Source: Dehalococcoides sp. JdFR-54
GTDB taxonomy: Bacteria > Chloroflexota > Dehalococcoidia > JdFR-54
Direction: 5' to 3'
Assembly (NCBI GenBank): GCA_002011475.1
Contig: MTNP01000008.1
Span: forward strand, 68,037 to 132,036
Length of the DNA stretch: 64,000 bases
Numbering within the stretch: the stretch's first letter is position 1; every line of letters begins with the position of its first letter. The position numbers were made by a program, and so were the translations under genes. Below the pieces are notes generated by a model, which saw only the letters and a program-made list of their open reading frames with translations, searched no databases and had not been told where the DNA came from. Shown here one piece after another: positions 29,003 to 42,627 of this stretch.

Positions 29003-29887
29003 CTAGACCTGCCTTAATTTCGGATCTAGGCGATCTCGAAGCCAGTCGCCAAACATGTTGAATGCTAGTACTACCAGCACAATGGCTATCCCTGGCATGG
29101 TGGAAAGCCACCATGCTGTAGCTACATAGTCCCGGCCGTCGGAGCACATTCGTCCCCAAGAGGGTGTTGGGGGTGGAATTCCTGCCCCTAGGAAACTTAG
29201 AGCCGATTCTACCAGTATGGCCCAACCCACCATCAAGGTGAGTAGAACCATAAGGGAATTGGCAATATTCGGTAAGATATGTCGCACTATAATGCGCATC
29301 GGCGAACACCCTGCTACCTTGGCCAGGCTAACAAAATCCCGTTGTACGAGGCTAAGTGCCTCACCACGGAGACTGCGACAATAGCGGGCCCATACGATAA
29401 AGGCCATGGCAAACACTAAGCCAAAGAAGGAAGGGCCAAAAACAATGGCTAATATCATGCCAATAAAGATGACCGGCAAGGGCTGAAGAGACTCAACTAT
29501 ACGCATGATTAGGGCGTCTACCCAGCCACGAAAATAGGCCGCAACCATAGCTGCAGAAGCTCCGACGAAGGCCCCAATGGCTAGTGCCAGGAAAGCAACT
29601 GACAGCGATATCCTACTTCCTACGATCATACGGCTTAGAATATCGCGCCCCAGCGAATCTGTCCCTAAAGGGTAAGCCCAGTCACCCCCTTGTATCCAGG
29701 CCGGGGGTGCTAAGCGGTTAGCCAAATCCATGTCGGTAGGATCATAAGGTGCAATGTAGTCGCCGAAAACGGCACACACCACTGCCAGCAAGATAATTAG
29801 TGAAGGTACCGGTGGAGGCCACCTAGGAACACTCAGGCCCTTACCTCCCCGTACTAGGTAAGAAAAGATCGCAATAAGCCTTCTCAT
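29003..29887 (-). CDS. ABC transporter permease (DppC/OppC-like)
   Basis: ATG at 29887; PLGTDSLGRDILSRMIVGSRISLSVAFLAL and EALSFLGAGIPPPTPSWGRM-type motif. Confidence 0.85.
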   Translation of the reverse strand: MRRLIAIFSYLVRGGKGLSVPRWPPPVPSLIILLAVVCAVFGDYIAPYDPTDMDLANRLAPPAWIQGGDWAYPLGTDSLGRDILSRMIVGSRISLSVAFLALAIGAFVGASAAMVAAYFRGWVDALIMRIVESLQPLPVIFIGMILAIVFGPSFFGLVFAMAFIVWARYCRSLRGEALSLVQRDFVSLAKVAGCSPMRIIVRHILPNIANSLMVLLTLMVGWAILVESALSFLGAGIPPPTPSWGRMCSDGRDYVATAWWLSTMPGIAIVLVVLAFNMFGDWLRDRLDPKLRQV

Positions 29888-29900
29888 TAAAGAACCATCC

Positions 29901-30817
29901 TTACGCAAGGCGAATTCGCGGGTCAAGATATGAGTACATGACGTCAACCACCAAATTGATAAAAATAGCAAGAATACGAACAAGGTTACACACCCCTGAA
30001 GCACAGGAAAGTCGCGCTCCATGAGAGCTACATACATAAGCCGCCCTACCCCAGGCCAGGCAAAAACGGTCTCCGTAACTACTGAGCCTGCAAGGAACAA
30101 GGCAATCTGGACCCCGGCAAAGCCGAGGACAGGAAGCAGAGCATTGCGCAGTGTATGCTTCCAGATGACCATTCGTTCTTGGACGCCCTTTATCCGGGCA
30201 AACCTCACAAAATCGCTATCAAGGGTATCTATCATCGTGGAGCGTAATAGCCGTACTAGGCCGGCCAGCAGTAGCACAGACAGTGTAAAACCCGGAAGAA
30301 CATAGCTAGTTGGTCCATGCATACCACCAGCAGGAAGCCACCCCAGATGTACTGCTATCGCTTCTATAAGAATAATACCCAACCAAAAGTGCGGCACAGA
30401 CATGCCAAACACTGCAAATAGACGTATGGCACTTTCAATGATGGTAAAGCGCTTTATGGCTGCGGTAACTCCTAGGGGAATTGCCATCAGCACGCCAATG
30501 ATTACTGCTGCGATAGCCAGCTTTAGTGTATTCAGTGAGTGCTCCACAAGAAGCTCTCGCACCGGGCGCAGTGTCTTAATCGATTGTCCCAGGCTCCCAG
30601 TGCCTACGTCCTTCAGGTAGATTGCGTACTGAACATAAAGGGGACGGTCGAGACCCATACCTATGGCGATGCGTTCTATATCTTCGGGGGTGGCATCCAG
30701 TGGAGCGAAAGCATCCGCGGGATTCCCTGTCGCCCTCACGAGAAAAAACATAACTGTCAGGAATACGAACAGTGTTATTGCTGCCTGCAACAATCTGCGG
30801 AGAATATAAGGCTTCAA
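29901..30817 (-). pseudogene. ABC transporter permease (DppB/OppB-like) with apparent 1-nt frameshift at the A5 run 29961-29965
   Basis: MKPYILRRLLQAAITLFVFLTVMFFLVRATGNP...; restoring one base gives canonical C-terminus FFINLVVDVMYSYLDPRIRLA* with stop at 29901-29903. Confidence 0.85.
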
Positions 30818-31230
30818 ACCTTTACCTGCCTACACCTCTTACCGTGTATTTAGCACACCATATACTTCGGTCACGCACTTTTAGACTTACCCTTTTGTGC
30901 AGTAGTCAAGCTTCATACGTACCAAACTTTGGAAGGACGTTGACCGTCTTTCAGTCGGGCTACACCTCCCAAGCATTGAGAAAGAGCTCGGCCTAGCTCC
31001 CTATAGGCAACCCGCACTGAAAAAAATAAACCTGTGGCCAGAGGAACATAGCCTTAATAGGCCTTCGTCATGACCACCGGCATGTAGTATCCCTCTGTCA
31101 TCTCATCTTGCCATGGCCGCCGGCCCCAGCTAGACAGGCCCGCCGCTTCGTCCCTACGTAGTCAACTCTCCTTGCCCAGCGCCACAGTTATTCGAATGCG
31201 CGTGTTCAGAACTCTCGATGGACGATACAG

Positions 31231-33072
31231 CTACCTCGCTCCTTCATACTCTGCCGGATGGTAGGCACTAGCTTCATACTCCGGCGGATAAACCACTAAC
31301 TCGCTAAGGTTTATGGGGACGTTGTAGCCCAAGTTCACCTCCCATTCAGGGAGAACCCCGGGGCGAACAGCAAAGATGCGAGGAGTAAACAAGAAGCCCG
31401 AACCTGGAGCAATCTGTTCGATACACCGGTCCATAATATCAGAGTAGGCTTGCCAGTACTCATCCCAGTTCTTGGCGGGGACTAATCGGCCCAAGATTAG
31501 GTCATCCATGCAGCGGAGGCTTTCGAGGTCCTCCTGTGGGATATCCGGATTCACCTCCACCTTGGGAGGACTCTGAATGACGTGATGCCTGCCTTTATTC
31601 TCCGGCGAACAAGCATATATGGTGGGGTAGTACACCAAGTACTTACGGCCATTCTTAAGGTAGATACCGGGGCCAATCTTTCCGTCCATCCATCTTGGCC
31701 GGAAGGTCTTGTAGTCAAGTATCTGCAGTTCTACGTTGAAACCAGCCCGCTCTAACATACCAGCAATTGCTTCGATGTGTTCTGTTTTTACCGGACCCCT
31801 GACCACACCAATGAACTGCAACTTATAACCCTCCGGCACTTCCGCAGCGATGATCCGTTTCGCCTCATCCAGATTATAGGGAATGGGATCGCGGGTTACC
31901 ATGCCCCTGGGATCGGCGACCTGAGCGACATTACCCCCATCATTTATGTATTCACCAGCCCCAAAGAAGAAGGCATTATTGAATGCCTCTTTGTCGATAG
32001 CCATCATTATGGCCTTACGCACTTCCTTCTTAGCCAATATAGGATCTTTATACGGCTCCGTGAACAGAATGGTCCACAATACCCCGGTAGGCTTCCTGAT
32101 GATCTCAAAACCTGCTTTCTCCAGTTCAGGCAGCCGCTCAAAGGAGAATTCGCCTATATCGATCTCGCCCTTCTTTAGCATCGCGAGGCGGGTAGACTCT
32201 TCCGGCACTGCCATATAGTAAAGCTCGTCGTATACTGGCTGTTGGAAGGGATGTTCCGGCCACGCCTTAAAGCGTATTAACGATCCAGCGACATGCTCCG
32301 CTATCTTATAGGGGCCTGCGCCCATGGCTCCAGTAGCCAGCGCCCCTTCCCCGTGCTTCTCAGCCCAGTGTTTGGGGACGATTCGACTGAACTCATCAGC
32401 AGCACTTACCAAGTCAGCGAAGCGGAAGTTGGCTGCCGCAAGGTGGAAACGAATGGTATAGTCATCTATAATCTCGATCCGCCACCCTACTTCCTCATCT
32501 GCATTATCTCCTCCAAGCAGCTTCTTTAACACCGCAGGTCGGCCAACACGTGAACCAGGCTGCCAATGCCGCGGTATGCTAAACTTTACGTCATGGGCAG
32601 TGATCGGCGTACCATCCCACCATCTGGCATCTTTACGCAAATAGAAGGTCCAAGTTGTGTTATCTGCACTCGCCTCCCATTTATAGGCCAATCCCGTCCT
32701 TTGGTCTGCTGTAGCAAAGTGCAGATCCCCTCCCACTAGGTTAGGATAGACAAGATACTGGTAGGCAGCTACGGACGAATGTAGAATAGGGTCAAACACT
32801 TCTGCATCAAAAGCAGGGACAGCAAACCTCAGGATTTTCCGAGGTGGCGCAGTGGGTGTCGCCGTAACTGTCTGAACCACAGTAGTGGGCGGAGCAGTTA
32901 TCGTCTGAACCACAGTAGTGGGCGGAGCAGTTGTCGTCTGAACCACGGTAGTCGGTGGTGCAGTCTCCACTACTGTAGTCGTTGCAACCTTGCACCCTCC
33001 CAACACTAGGCTGAGCAGAACAATTAATAGCAAGGTTATTAAGGCTAAATCCCTAATTACAGAGCACTTCAT
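31231..33072 (-). CDS. ABC transporter substrate-binding lipoprotein, family 5
   Basis: Lipobox LVLGGC; Thr/Pro-rich linker; SBP_bac_5 features (WTFYLRKDARWWDGTPITAHDVKFS). Confidence 0.9.
   Translation of the reverse strand: MKCSVIRDLALITLLLIVLLSLVLGGCKVATTTVVETAPPTTVVQTTTAPPTTVVQTITAPPTTVVQTVTATPTAPPRKILRFAVPAFDAEVFDPILHSSVAAYQYLVYPNLVGGDLHFATADQRTGLAYKWEASADNTTWTFYLRKDARWWDGTPITAHDVKFSIPRHWQPGSRVGRPAVLKKLLGGDNADEEVGWRIEIIDDYTIRFHLAAANFRFADLVSAADEFSRIVPKHWAEKHGEGALATGAMGAGPYKIAEHVAGSLIRFKAWPEHPFQQPVYDELYYMAVPEESTRLAMLKKGEIDIGEFSFERLPELEKAGFEIIRKPTGVLWTILFTEPYKDPILAKKEVRKAIMMAIDKEAFNNAFFFGAGEYINDGGNVAQVADPRGMVTRDPIPYNLDEAKRIIAAEVPEGYKLQFIGVVRGPVKTEHIEAIAGMLERAGFNVELQILDYKTFRPRWMDGKIGPGIYLKNGRKYLVYYPTIYACSPENKGRHHVIQSPPKVEVNPDIPQEDLESLRCMDDLILGRLVPAKNWDEYWQAYSDIMDRCIEQIAPGSGFLFTPRIFAVRPGVLPEWEVNLGYNVPINLSELVVYPPEYEASAYHPAEYEGAR
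32865..32970 (-). repeat. Three tandem 33-bp units encoding PPTTVVQT(T/I/V)TA linker repeats
   Basis: gtctgaaccacagtagtgggcggagcagtt-type unit repeated three times, near-identical. Confidence 0.85.
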
Positions 33073-33121
33073 TTTACCCCCCTTCCTAGCTTTTGAGCCG
33101 TAGCCGTTTTCAGCTTATTCC

Positions 33122-34387
33122 TTATTCCCTATTAAGGAGCGTTTCCACAAATGTTTCAAGGCGGTCCTCCACTTGTGCCTTTGAGTAGCGGTCAGGGTCA
33201 GTATGGTCTGCCTCAATGACAACTCCCGGAATACCTAACTCCTGCTTTGCGTCCTCTAAGATCATCCAAGCGTTTGCTCCCATAGAGCGACAAGTTAGAG
33301 GTGCGTGAAAGATTATGCCTTCCACATTATAGGCTTGAGCATAATGTTTAAGATTTCTCACCCTCCATCGGACGCCCACAGGGTGGCGCGTAGCATGTTC
33401 TTCCGCGACGGCCCTTAGTGGACGATCAGGATTATAATAGAAGTCCCCATGATTCCAGGAATGCTCGCAAAACCCAAAGGTATAGTTACTCGACACAATG
33501 GCACTATTGTGCCGTGCCAAGTACTCTGTGATTTCGCGCGTTTTGTACCAGATGGTGATGTTATGCCAATACAAACGATGCTTCTCAGTAGGAATACTGC
33601 CCACACCCTCAGCTACACGTCTCTTAACCTCTTCACGGACCTCCCCAAGATATTCCTTCATCCATGGTTGCCCTCTCAGTATGTTCGCCAGCGCAATAAT
33701 AGAAAGCCAATCGCCAAAAGTAATCGGTGTTGGATGAGCTTTAGCCGCCATCTCCCGAATCTCTCGACGAATGTGGATCTCCTCTTGAATGTTCTTCAAG
33801 AGTTCGCGTAGACGGTCCCAGTCGAACGGCCTCCCCGTTAGTTTCTGCAAAAAAGAGATGAATTCATGCAATTGACGCTCCACGTAGTCCATAGCCCACT
33901 CATATTCCCAACGGTTACCGGCATCAAAATGATAAGGGCAATCAATAATGAAAGCAGGAACGTCCAGTATATCACGCATGGCTTCAATAGTCCGTGCGAA
34001 GGCAGGGCATCCATTAAACGAGAAAAGAAAAGCAGGCTTGGGCACTTGTAACTCTATAGGGAGCTCCTTTATCTTCCCCGTTCTTACCAGTAGAGCAAGC
34101 CCTATCATTATGCGGCAGTAGGAACAAATGCTGCTTGAAAAGCCGGCTGCCTCTGCTTCCTCGAGGAAAGGCTTCTGCATATGCCAGGCTGCCGATCGAG
34201 CGGGGAAATTCCCCGAGTGTATGAAAGGAATATCAGCTGCCAACCAGAGTTCGGTAGGGCAAGGTCCTTCAACCCAAACAGTAGGTTTACCCTCCTCCCC
34301 ATACTGGCGCACCCATTCATAGTGTTTGTCTACGTATCCTCTGACCTTTCCAATGGTTTCTAATCGGTTGAATAGTCTGGTTGCCAT
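33122..34387 (-). CDS. 2-hydroxyacyl-CoA dehydratase/benzoyl-CoA reductase subunit (HgdB/BcrB family)
   Basis: Family-like motifs FSSSICSYCRIMIG, FNGCPAF, ANAWMILEDAKQELGIPGVVIEADHTD. Confidence 0.75.
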   Translation of the reverse strand: MATRLFNRLETIGKVRGYVDKHYEWVRQYGEEGKPTVWVEGPCPTELWLAADIPFIHSGNFPARSAAWHMQKPFLEEAEAAGFSSSICSYCRIMIGLALLVRTGKIKELPIELQVPKPAFLFSFNGCPAFARTIEAMRDILDVPAFIIDCPYHFDAGNRWEYEWAMDYVERQLHEFISFLQKLTGRPFDWDRLRELLKNIQEEIHIRREIREMAAKAHPTPITFGDWLSIIALANILRGQPWMKEYLGEVREEVKRRVAEGVGSIPTEKHRLYWHNITIWYKTREITEYLARHNSAIVSSNYTFGFCEHSWNHGDFYYNPDRPLRAVAEEHATRHPVGVRWRVRNLKHYAQAYNVEGIIFHAPLTCRSMGANAWMILEDAKQELGIPGVVIEADHTDPDRYSKAQVEDRLETFVETLLNRE

Positions 34388-34404
34388 GGGTCATTTTCCT
34401 TTTG

Positions 34405-35379
34405 TCAGCTTTGAAGCATCTCCACAAAAGCTTGAACTCTGGTTCGCAATTGACCAACCGCTTTCATGCCAGGTTCTTCTTCCCAAACCAATTCAGGTAT
34501 CCCTTCCTCCCTCAAGCATTGCTGGATTTTCGGCAGCGAAAAGTAATGAGGTTCACACTCTCTACATACTATATTGATGACTCCCTGCCCTTGACTTTGT
34601 TTAACTATTCTCACTAAGTAATCCCCCCAATCCTTTTCATGATCGATCTTGGTGGGACAAGGGGGAAGACCCGTCAAATAGGCATTGACTAGGGCTTCAA
34701 AAGGATCGCCTTCGAGGGAAATAGCCAACGCGAATGCACGAGACCCGACATATAGGTCGTCATCGACTACCACAGCCCCGCTCTCCTCTATAGTGTCCAG
34801 CATAATGTCCCGCACTGGCTCACAAAGATTTCCAGCAAGAACCAAGCGAACGTGTCCATTGGTTGCCGGCTGACGAGAAGGTAGGGTTTGTAGCAGAGTT
34901 TCCAGCAAAGAAACGTGCTCCTGTTTAGGCATAAGCATGCTGCTCATCACAACTGCGTAGAACTCCCGCGCTCGCATTATACGAGAGTTTTCGCGTCGCA
35001 AGTCATACAACTTGCGTACCAAGGTTCGCTGTCGCTCATATAGGCTCAGGCTTTGTCGAAGCCTATGTGGGTCAATGTCATCGGCTGCAAAATGTTCGAA
35101 AGCGAATCGAAATGTCTGCATGGCCTCGGTAGTGAAAGCCTTGGCCCATTGGGTACGCACTGTAGCTGGAATAAACAAACCGTGGAACCAGACGTGTTTT
35201 GATACGCTTCGTGGAAGCAAATCACTCAACTGACGAATGGATAAACCTTGACCAGGTGCAACCGCAGAACGATAGTGGAATGGATCACTGAGCGAACCAC
35301 GAAAAGCCAGTGGGGAGCGTGAATCGGTAGCTGAGTGTGGGAAAGTTAAGATTGGTGGGCCATTGTGGACTCGAACCAC
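34405..35379 (-). CDS. 2-hydroxyacyl-CoA dehydratase subunit-like, probably N-terminally truncated
   Basis: LYERQRTLVRKLYDLRRENSRIMRAREFYAVVMSSMLMPK and VRLVLAGNLCEPVRDIMLDTIEESGAVVVDDDLYVGSRAF match the family; the ORF 5' end runs into tRNA-Ile, so the true start is unclear. Confidence 0.6.
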   Translation of the reverse strand: MVRVHNGPPILTFPHSATDSRSPLAFRGSLSDPFHYRSAVAPGQGLSIRQLSDLLPRSVSKHVWFHGLFIPATVRTQWAKAFTTEAMQTFRFAFEHFAADDIDPHRLRQSLSLYERQRTLVRKLYDLRRENSRIMRAREFYAVVMSSMLMPKQEHVSLLETLLQTLPSRQPATNGHVRLVLAGNLCEPVRDIMLDTIEESGAVVVDDDLYVGSRAFALAISLEGDPFEALVNAYLTGLPPCPTKIDHEKDWGDYLVRIVKQSQGQGVINIVCRECEPHYFSLPKIQQCLREEGIPELVWEEEPGMKAVGQLRTRVQAFVEMLQS

Positions 35380-35429
35380 AGACCTCAGTCTTATCAGGAC
35401 TGCGCTCTAACCAGCTGAGCTAATGGCCC
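35353..35429 (-). tRNA. tRNA-Ile (GAT anticodon), CCA encoded
   Basis: GGGCCATTAGCTCAGCTGGTTAGAGCGCAGTCCTGATAAGACTGAGGTCTGTGGTTCGAGTCCACAATGGCCCACCA. Confidence 0.95.
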
Positions 35430-35460
35430 CTCTCGAGCTGAGCCCTGGTTGTCAAAAAAA

Positions 35461-37097
<1,637 letters not shown>

Positions 37098-37119
37098 TGC
37101 TCTTTGCAAACCATGCATT

Positions 37120-37148
37120 ATCATATCATAGACCTGGGGTCTTGTCAA
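37120..37148 (-). promoter_or_regulatory. Sigma70-type promoter of 16S unit
   Basis: TTGACA (37148-37143), 17-nt spacer, TATGAT (37125-37120). Confidence 0.75.
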
Positions 37149-37161
37149 GACCGCTTCGGCC

Positions 37162-38160
37162 TCACTTGCCCACCAGCTCCCGCACCTTGGCGATGAAGGC
37201 GGGCAGGACCTGCCTGAAGTCGCCCACCACCCCATAGCTGGCCTCGTTGAAGATATTGGCCTCGGGGTTCTTGTTTATGGCCACGATGTTTCTGGCGCCG
37301 GAGCAGCCGGCCATATGCTGGCTGGCCCCGGAGATGCCGATGGCGATATATAGCTCCGGGGTGACGACCTTGCCGGTCAGCCCGATCTGGAGGGAGGCTG
37401 GCACCCAGTTGGAATCGCAGGGGGGACGGCTTGCCCCCACCGCACCGCCCAGGATGCGGGCCAGCTCCTCCAGCTGTTTGAAGGCCTCCGGGCCACCCAC
37501 GCCCCGACCGCCGCCAACGATGACCTGGGCATCCTCCAGCTTTATGCCCTCCACCTCCTCCTTGACCCTATGCACCACCTTGGCCCGTATCATGGAGGGG
37601 CTGAGCCCGGCGGCCACAGCCACTACCTCCCCCTGGCGGGAGGCATCCCTCTCCAGGGGGGTCATGGCCTTGGCCCGGACGGTGGCCATCTGGGGCCTGG
37701 ATTCGGAGACGAAGGTGGCCCGGGCATTGCCCCCGTAGACGGGTCGGGTCTGGAGTAGAAGCCGGGTCTCGGGGTCGATGCTGAGCTCCACGCAGTCCAT
37801 GGATAGGCCTGTCTGCCGCCGAAAGGCCAGGCGGGGGGCGAGGTCTCTGCCTATGGAGGTCTGCCCCAGGAGCACGATCTGAGGGCTGGCCTCGGTGATT
37901 ATCTTGTCCATAGCTGCCAGATAGAGGTCGCTCTGGTAATCCTGGAGCAAGGGGTCGTCCACCACGTAAACCCTATCGGCCCCGTAGGCGATGGCCTCCT
38001 GGGCCAGGGCTGTGACCCCGTTGCCCAGCAAGGCTGCGGAGCATTGCTCGCCCAGTTGCTGGGCCAGTCCGTGGCCAGCGCCCAAAAGCTCCAGGGCGAT
38101 GGGGGCCAGCTTGCCTTGGGCGACCTCGGCCAGAACCAGAACACCCTTGTAATCACTCAT
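37162..38160 (-). CDS. etfA: Electron transfer flavoprotein alpha subunit
   Basis: EtfA N-terminal domain; C-terminal YIAIGISGASQHMAGCSGARNIVAINKNPEANIF. Confidence 0.95.
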   Translation of the reverse strand: MSDYKGVLVLAEVAQGKLAPIALELLGAGHGLAQQLGEQCSAALLGNGVTALAQEAIAYGADRVYVVDDPLLQDYQSDLYLAAMDKIITEASPQIVLLGQTSIGRDLAPRLAFRRQTGLSMDCVELSIDPETRLLLQTRPVYGGNARATFVSESRPQMATVRAKAMTPLERDASRQGEVVAVAAGLSPSMIRAKVVHRVKEEVEGIKLEDAQVIVGGGRGVGGPEAFKQLEELARILGGAVGASRPPCDSNWVPASLQIGLTGKVVTPELYIAIGISGASQHMAGCSGARNIVAINKNPEANIFNEASYGVVGDFRQVLPAFIAKVRELVGK

Positions 38161-38172
38161 GGCGGTTCCCTC

Positions 38173-38973
38173 CTAAAGCAGCTTGGCCTCTCGGAGCTTG
38201 AGGGCCAGCTTCTCGCCGGCCTCGGCGGGGCTGTCGGCCTGGATGAGCTGGCACCTGCCCTCTTTGACCGGCTTGAACAGCTTAAGGAGCCGGGTGCGCC
38301 GGCCGGCCACCCCGCATTGGGAGGCCTCCACCCCCAAATCGGCGGCCGTCCACACTATGGGCTCTATCTTCTTGGTGGCCATGATGCCCCTCAGGGTGGG
38401 GTAGCGGGGCTCGCCCAGCTCGTTGCTCACCGTGATCAGGGCGGGCAGGCTCACCTCCACCACCTCGTAGCCATCGGGCACCACCCGCTCCACCACTGCC
38501 TTGCCATCGGAGACCTCTACCTTTCTGGCCAGGGTAACGCTGGGTACGCCCAGGAGCTCGGCGATGCCCGAGCCCACCTGCCCGGCATCCCAGTCAGCGG
38601 CCTGGCGGCCGCAGAAGATGAGGTCGTATTGTCCTATCTTCTTTATGGCATGGGCCAGGGCGAAGGCCGTGGACCAGCTATCTCCCCCCTCGAGGGCATC
38701 GTCCTGGAGGAGGATGAGCTCGTCGGCGCCCATGGCCAGGGGCTTCTTGATGACATGGGGGACGGCATCCTTGCCCAGGGAGAGCACTGTTATCTTGCCC
38801 CCGTGGGCATCCTTGAGGCGCAAGGCTGCCTCCACCGCCTGCTCGTCGAAGGGGCTGATCACCGGGTTGACGCTGGGGGCGATGACCATCCTGCCCGAGG
38901 CGGCATCCACCTGGAAGCTGGCGGGTGGCGCCTCGGGGTCGGGCACCTGCTTGACGCAGACGATCATATTCAT
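38173..38973 (-). CDS. etfB: Electron transfer flavoprotein beta subunit
   Basis: MIVCVKQVPDPEAPP; FCGRQAADWDAGQVGSGIAELLG. Confidence 0.95.
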   Translation of the reverse strand: MNMIVCVKQVPDPEAPPASFQVDAASGRMVIAPSVNPVISPFDEQAVEAALRLKDAHGGKITVLSLGKDAVPHVIKKPLAMGADELILLQDDALEGGDSWSTAFALAHAIKKIGQYDLIFCGRQAADWDAGQVGSGIAELLGVPSVTLARKVEVSDGKAVVERVVPDGYEVVEVSLPALITVSNELGEPRYPTLRGIMATKKIEPIVWTAADLGVEASQCGVAGRRTRLLKLFKPVKEGRCQLIQADSPAEAGEKLALKLREAKLL

Positions 38974-39006
38974 AGGGCTTCCCCTTTCCGTGGCAAATCG
39001 GTGTAA

Positions 39007-39036
39007 AATCTATCACTGGGGTATGGGGATTGTCAA
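39007..39036 (-). promoter_or_regulatory. Putative etfBA promoter
   Basis: TTGACA (39036-39031), 18-nt spacer, TAGATT (39012-39007). Confidence 0.55.
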
Positions 39037-39041
39037 GGACG

Positions 39042-39080
39042 CCAAAAGGGCCTTCGGCTAGAAGCCGAAGGCCCTTTTGG
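39042..39080 (-). terminator. Hairpin terminator downstream of 5S rRNA
   Basis: 18-bp perfect stem ccaaaagggccttcggct/agccgaaggcccttttgg, 3-nt loop, directly after 5S. Confidence 0.85.
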
Positions 39081-39199
39081 CCTCTGGCAGCGACCTATTT
39101 TCCCAAAGGGTTGCCCCCTCAGTATCGTCGGCGCTGGGGCGTTTCACTGCCGTGTTCGGGATGGGAACGGGTGGGGCCACCCCGCTAAAGCCACCAGAG
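39081..39199 (-). rRNA. rrf: 5S ribosomal RNA
   Basis: cctctggcagcgacctattttcccaa...ttcgggatgggaacgggtg...agccaccagagg (reverse complement of 5S). Confidence 0.9.
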
Positions 39200-39339
39200 G
39201 CTTTTTCGACCTTTTTCGACCTGGTTGTGTGCTCCGGTGGTATGTCGGATGTGGACTAAGTATTCCTTAATATTATCTGATGCTCGACCGGGAAAGGCGA
39301 CAGCTTTCTTCCTGGTTCCAGGCCCAGGTCGAAAAAGGG

Positions 39340-42415
<3,076 letters not shown>

Positions 42416-42550
42416 CATTATTCACTTGTTAAAGTGCGCACACGAAGGCGGCTGGAGCTTCTTACCCCAGCCGCCTGAGGTACTCAGCTCCCAGCTCTCC
42501 TTATGTGGTCTCTCGCCTCAAATCGATCCTCTTCCCTTGTGCCGATATAT

Positions 42551-42579
42551 AGTATAACCCTTCTGGCGGGGCTTGTCAA
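42551..42579 (-). promoter_or_regulatory. Sigma70-type promoter of 23S-5S unit
   Basis: TTGACA (42579-42574), 17-nt spacer, TATACT (42556-42551). Confidence 0.8.
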
Positions 42580-42627
42580 CACCCGTCGGGGACTATTTTG
42601 CCCAATTCCCCCAATTAAAGTATAATA

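Noticed and set aside
29003-30817. Apparent single-polypeptide OppB-OppC permease fusion (604 aa)
   Set aside because: The canonical OppB C-terminus and stop and the OppC ATG are present in the expected frames; a one-base indel at the A5 run explains the fused ORF.
32807-32995. Short ORF with repeated GSDDNCSAHYC units
   Set aside because: Out-of-frame translation of the 33-bp linker repeats of the substrate-binding lipoprotein.
38044-39006. 320-aa plus-strand ORF opposite etfBA
   Set aside because: Antisense to clear EtfA/EtfB coding sequence with low-complexity composition.
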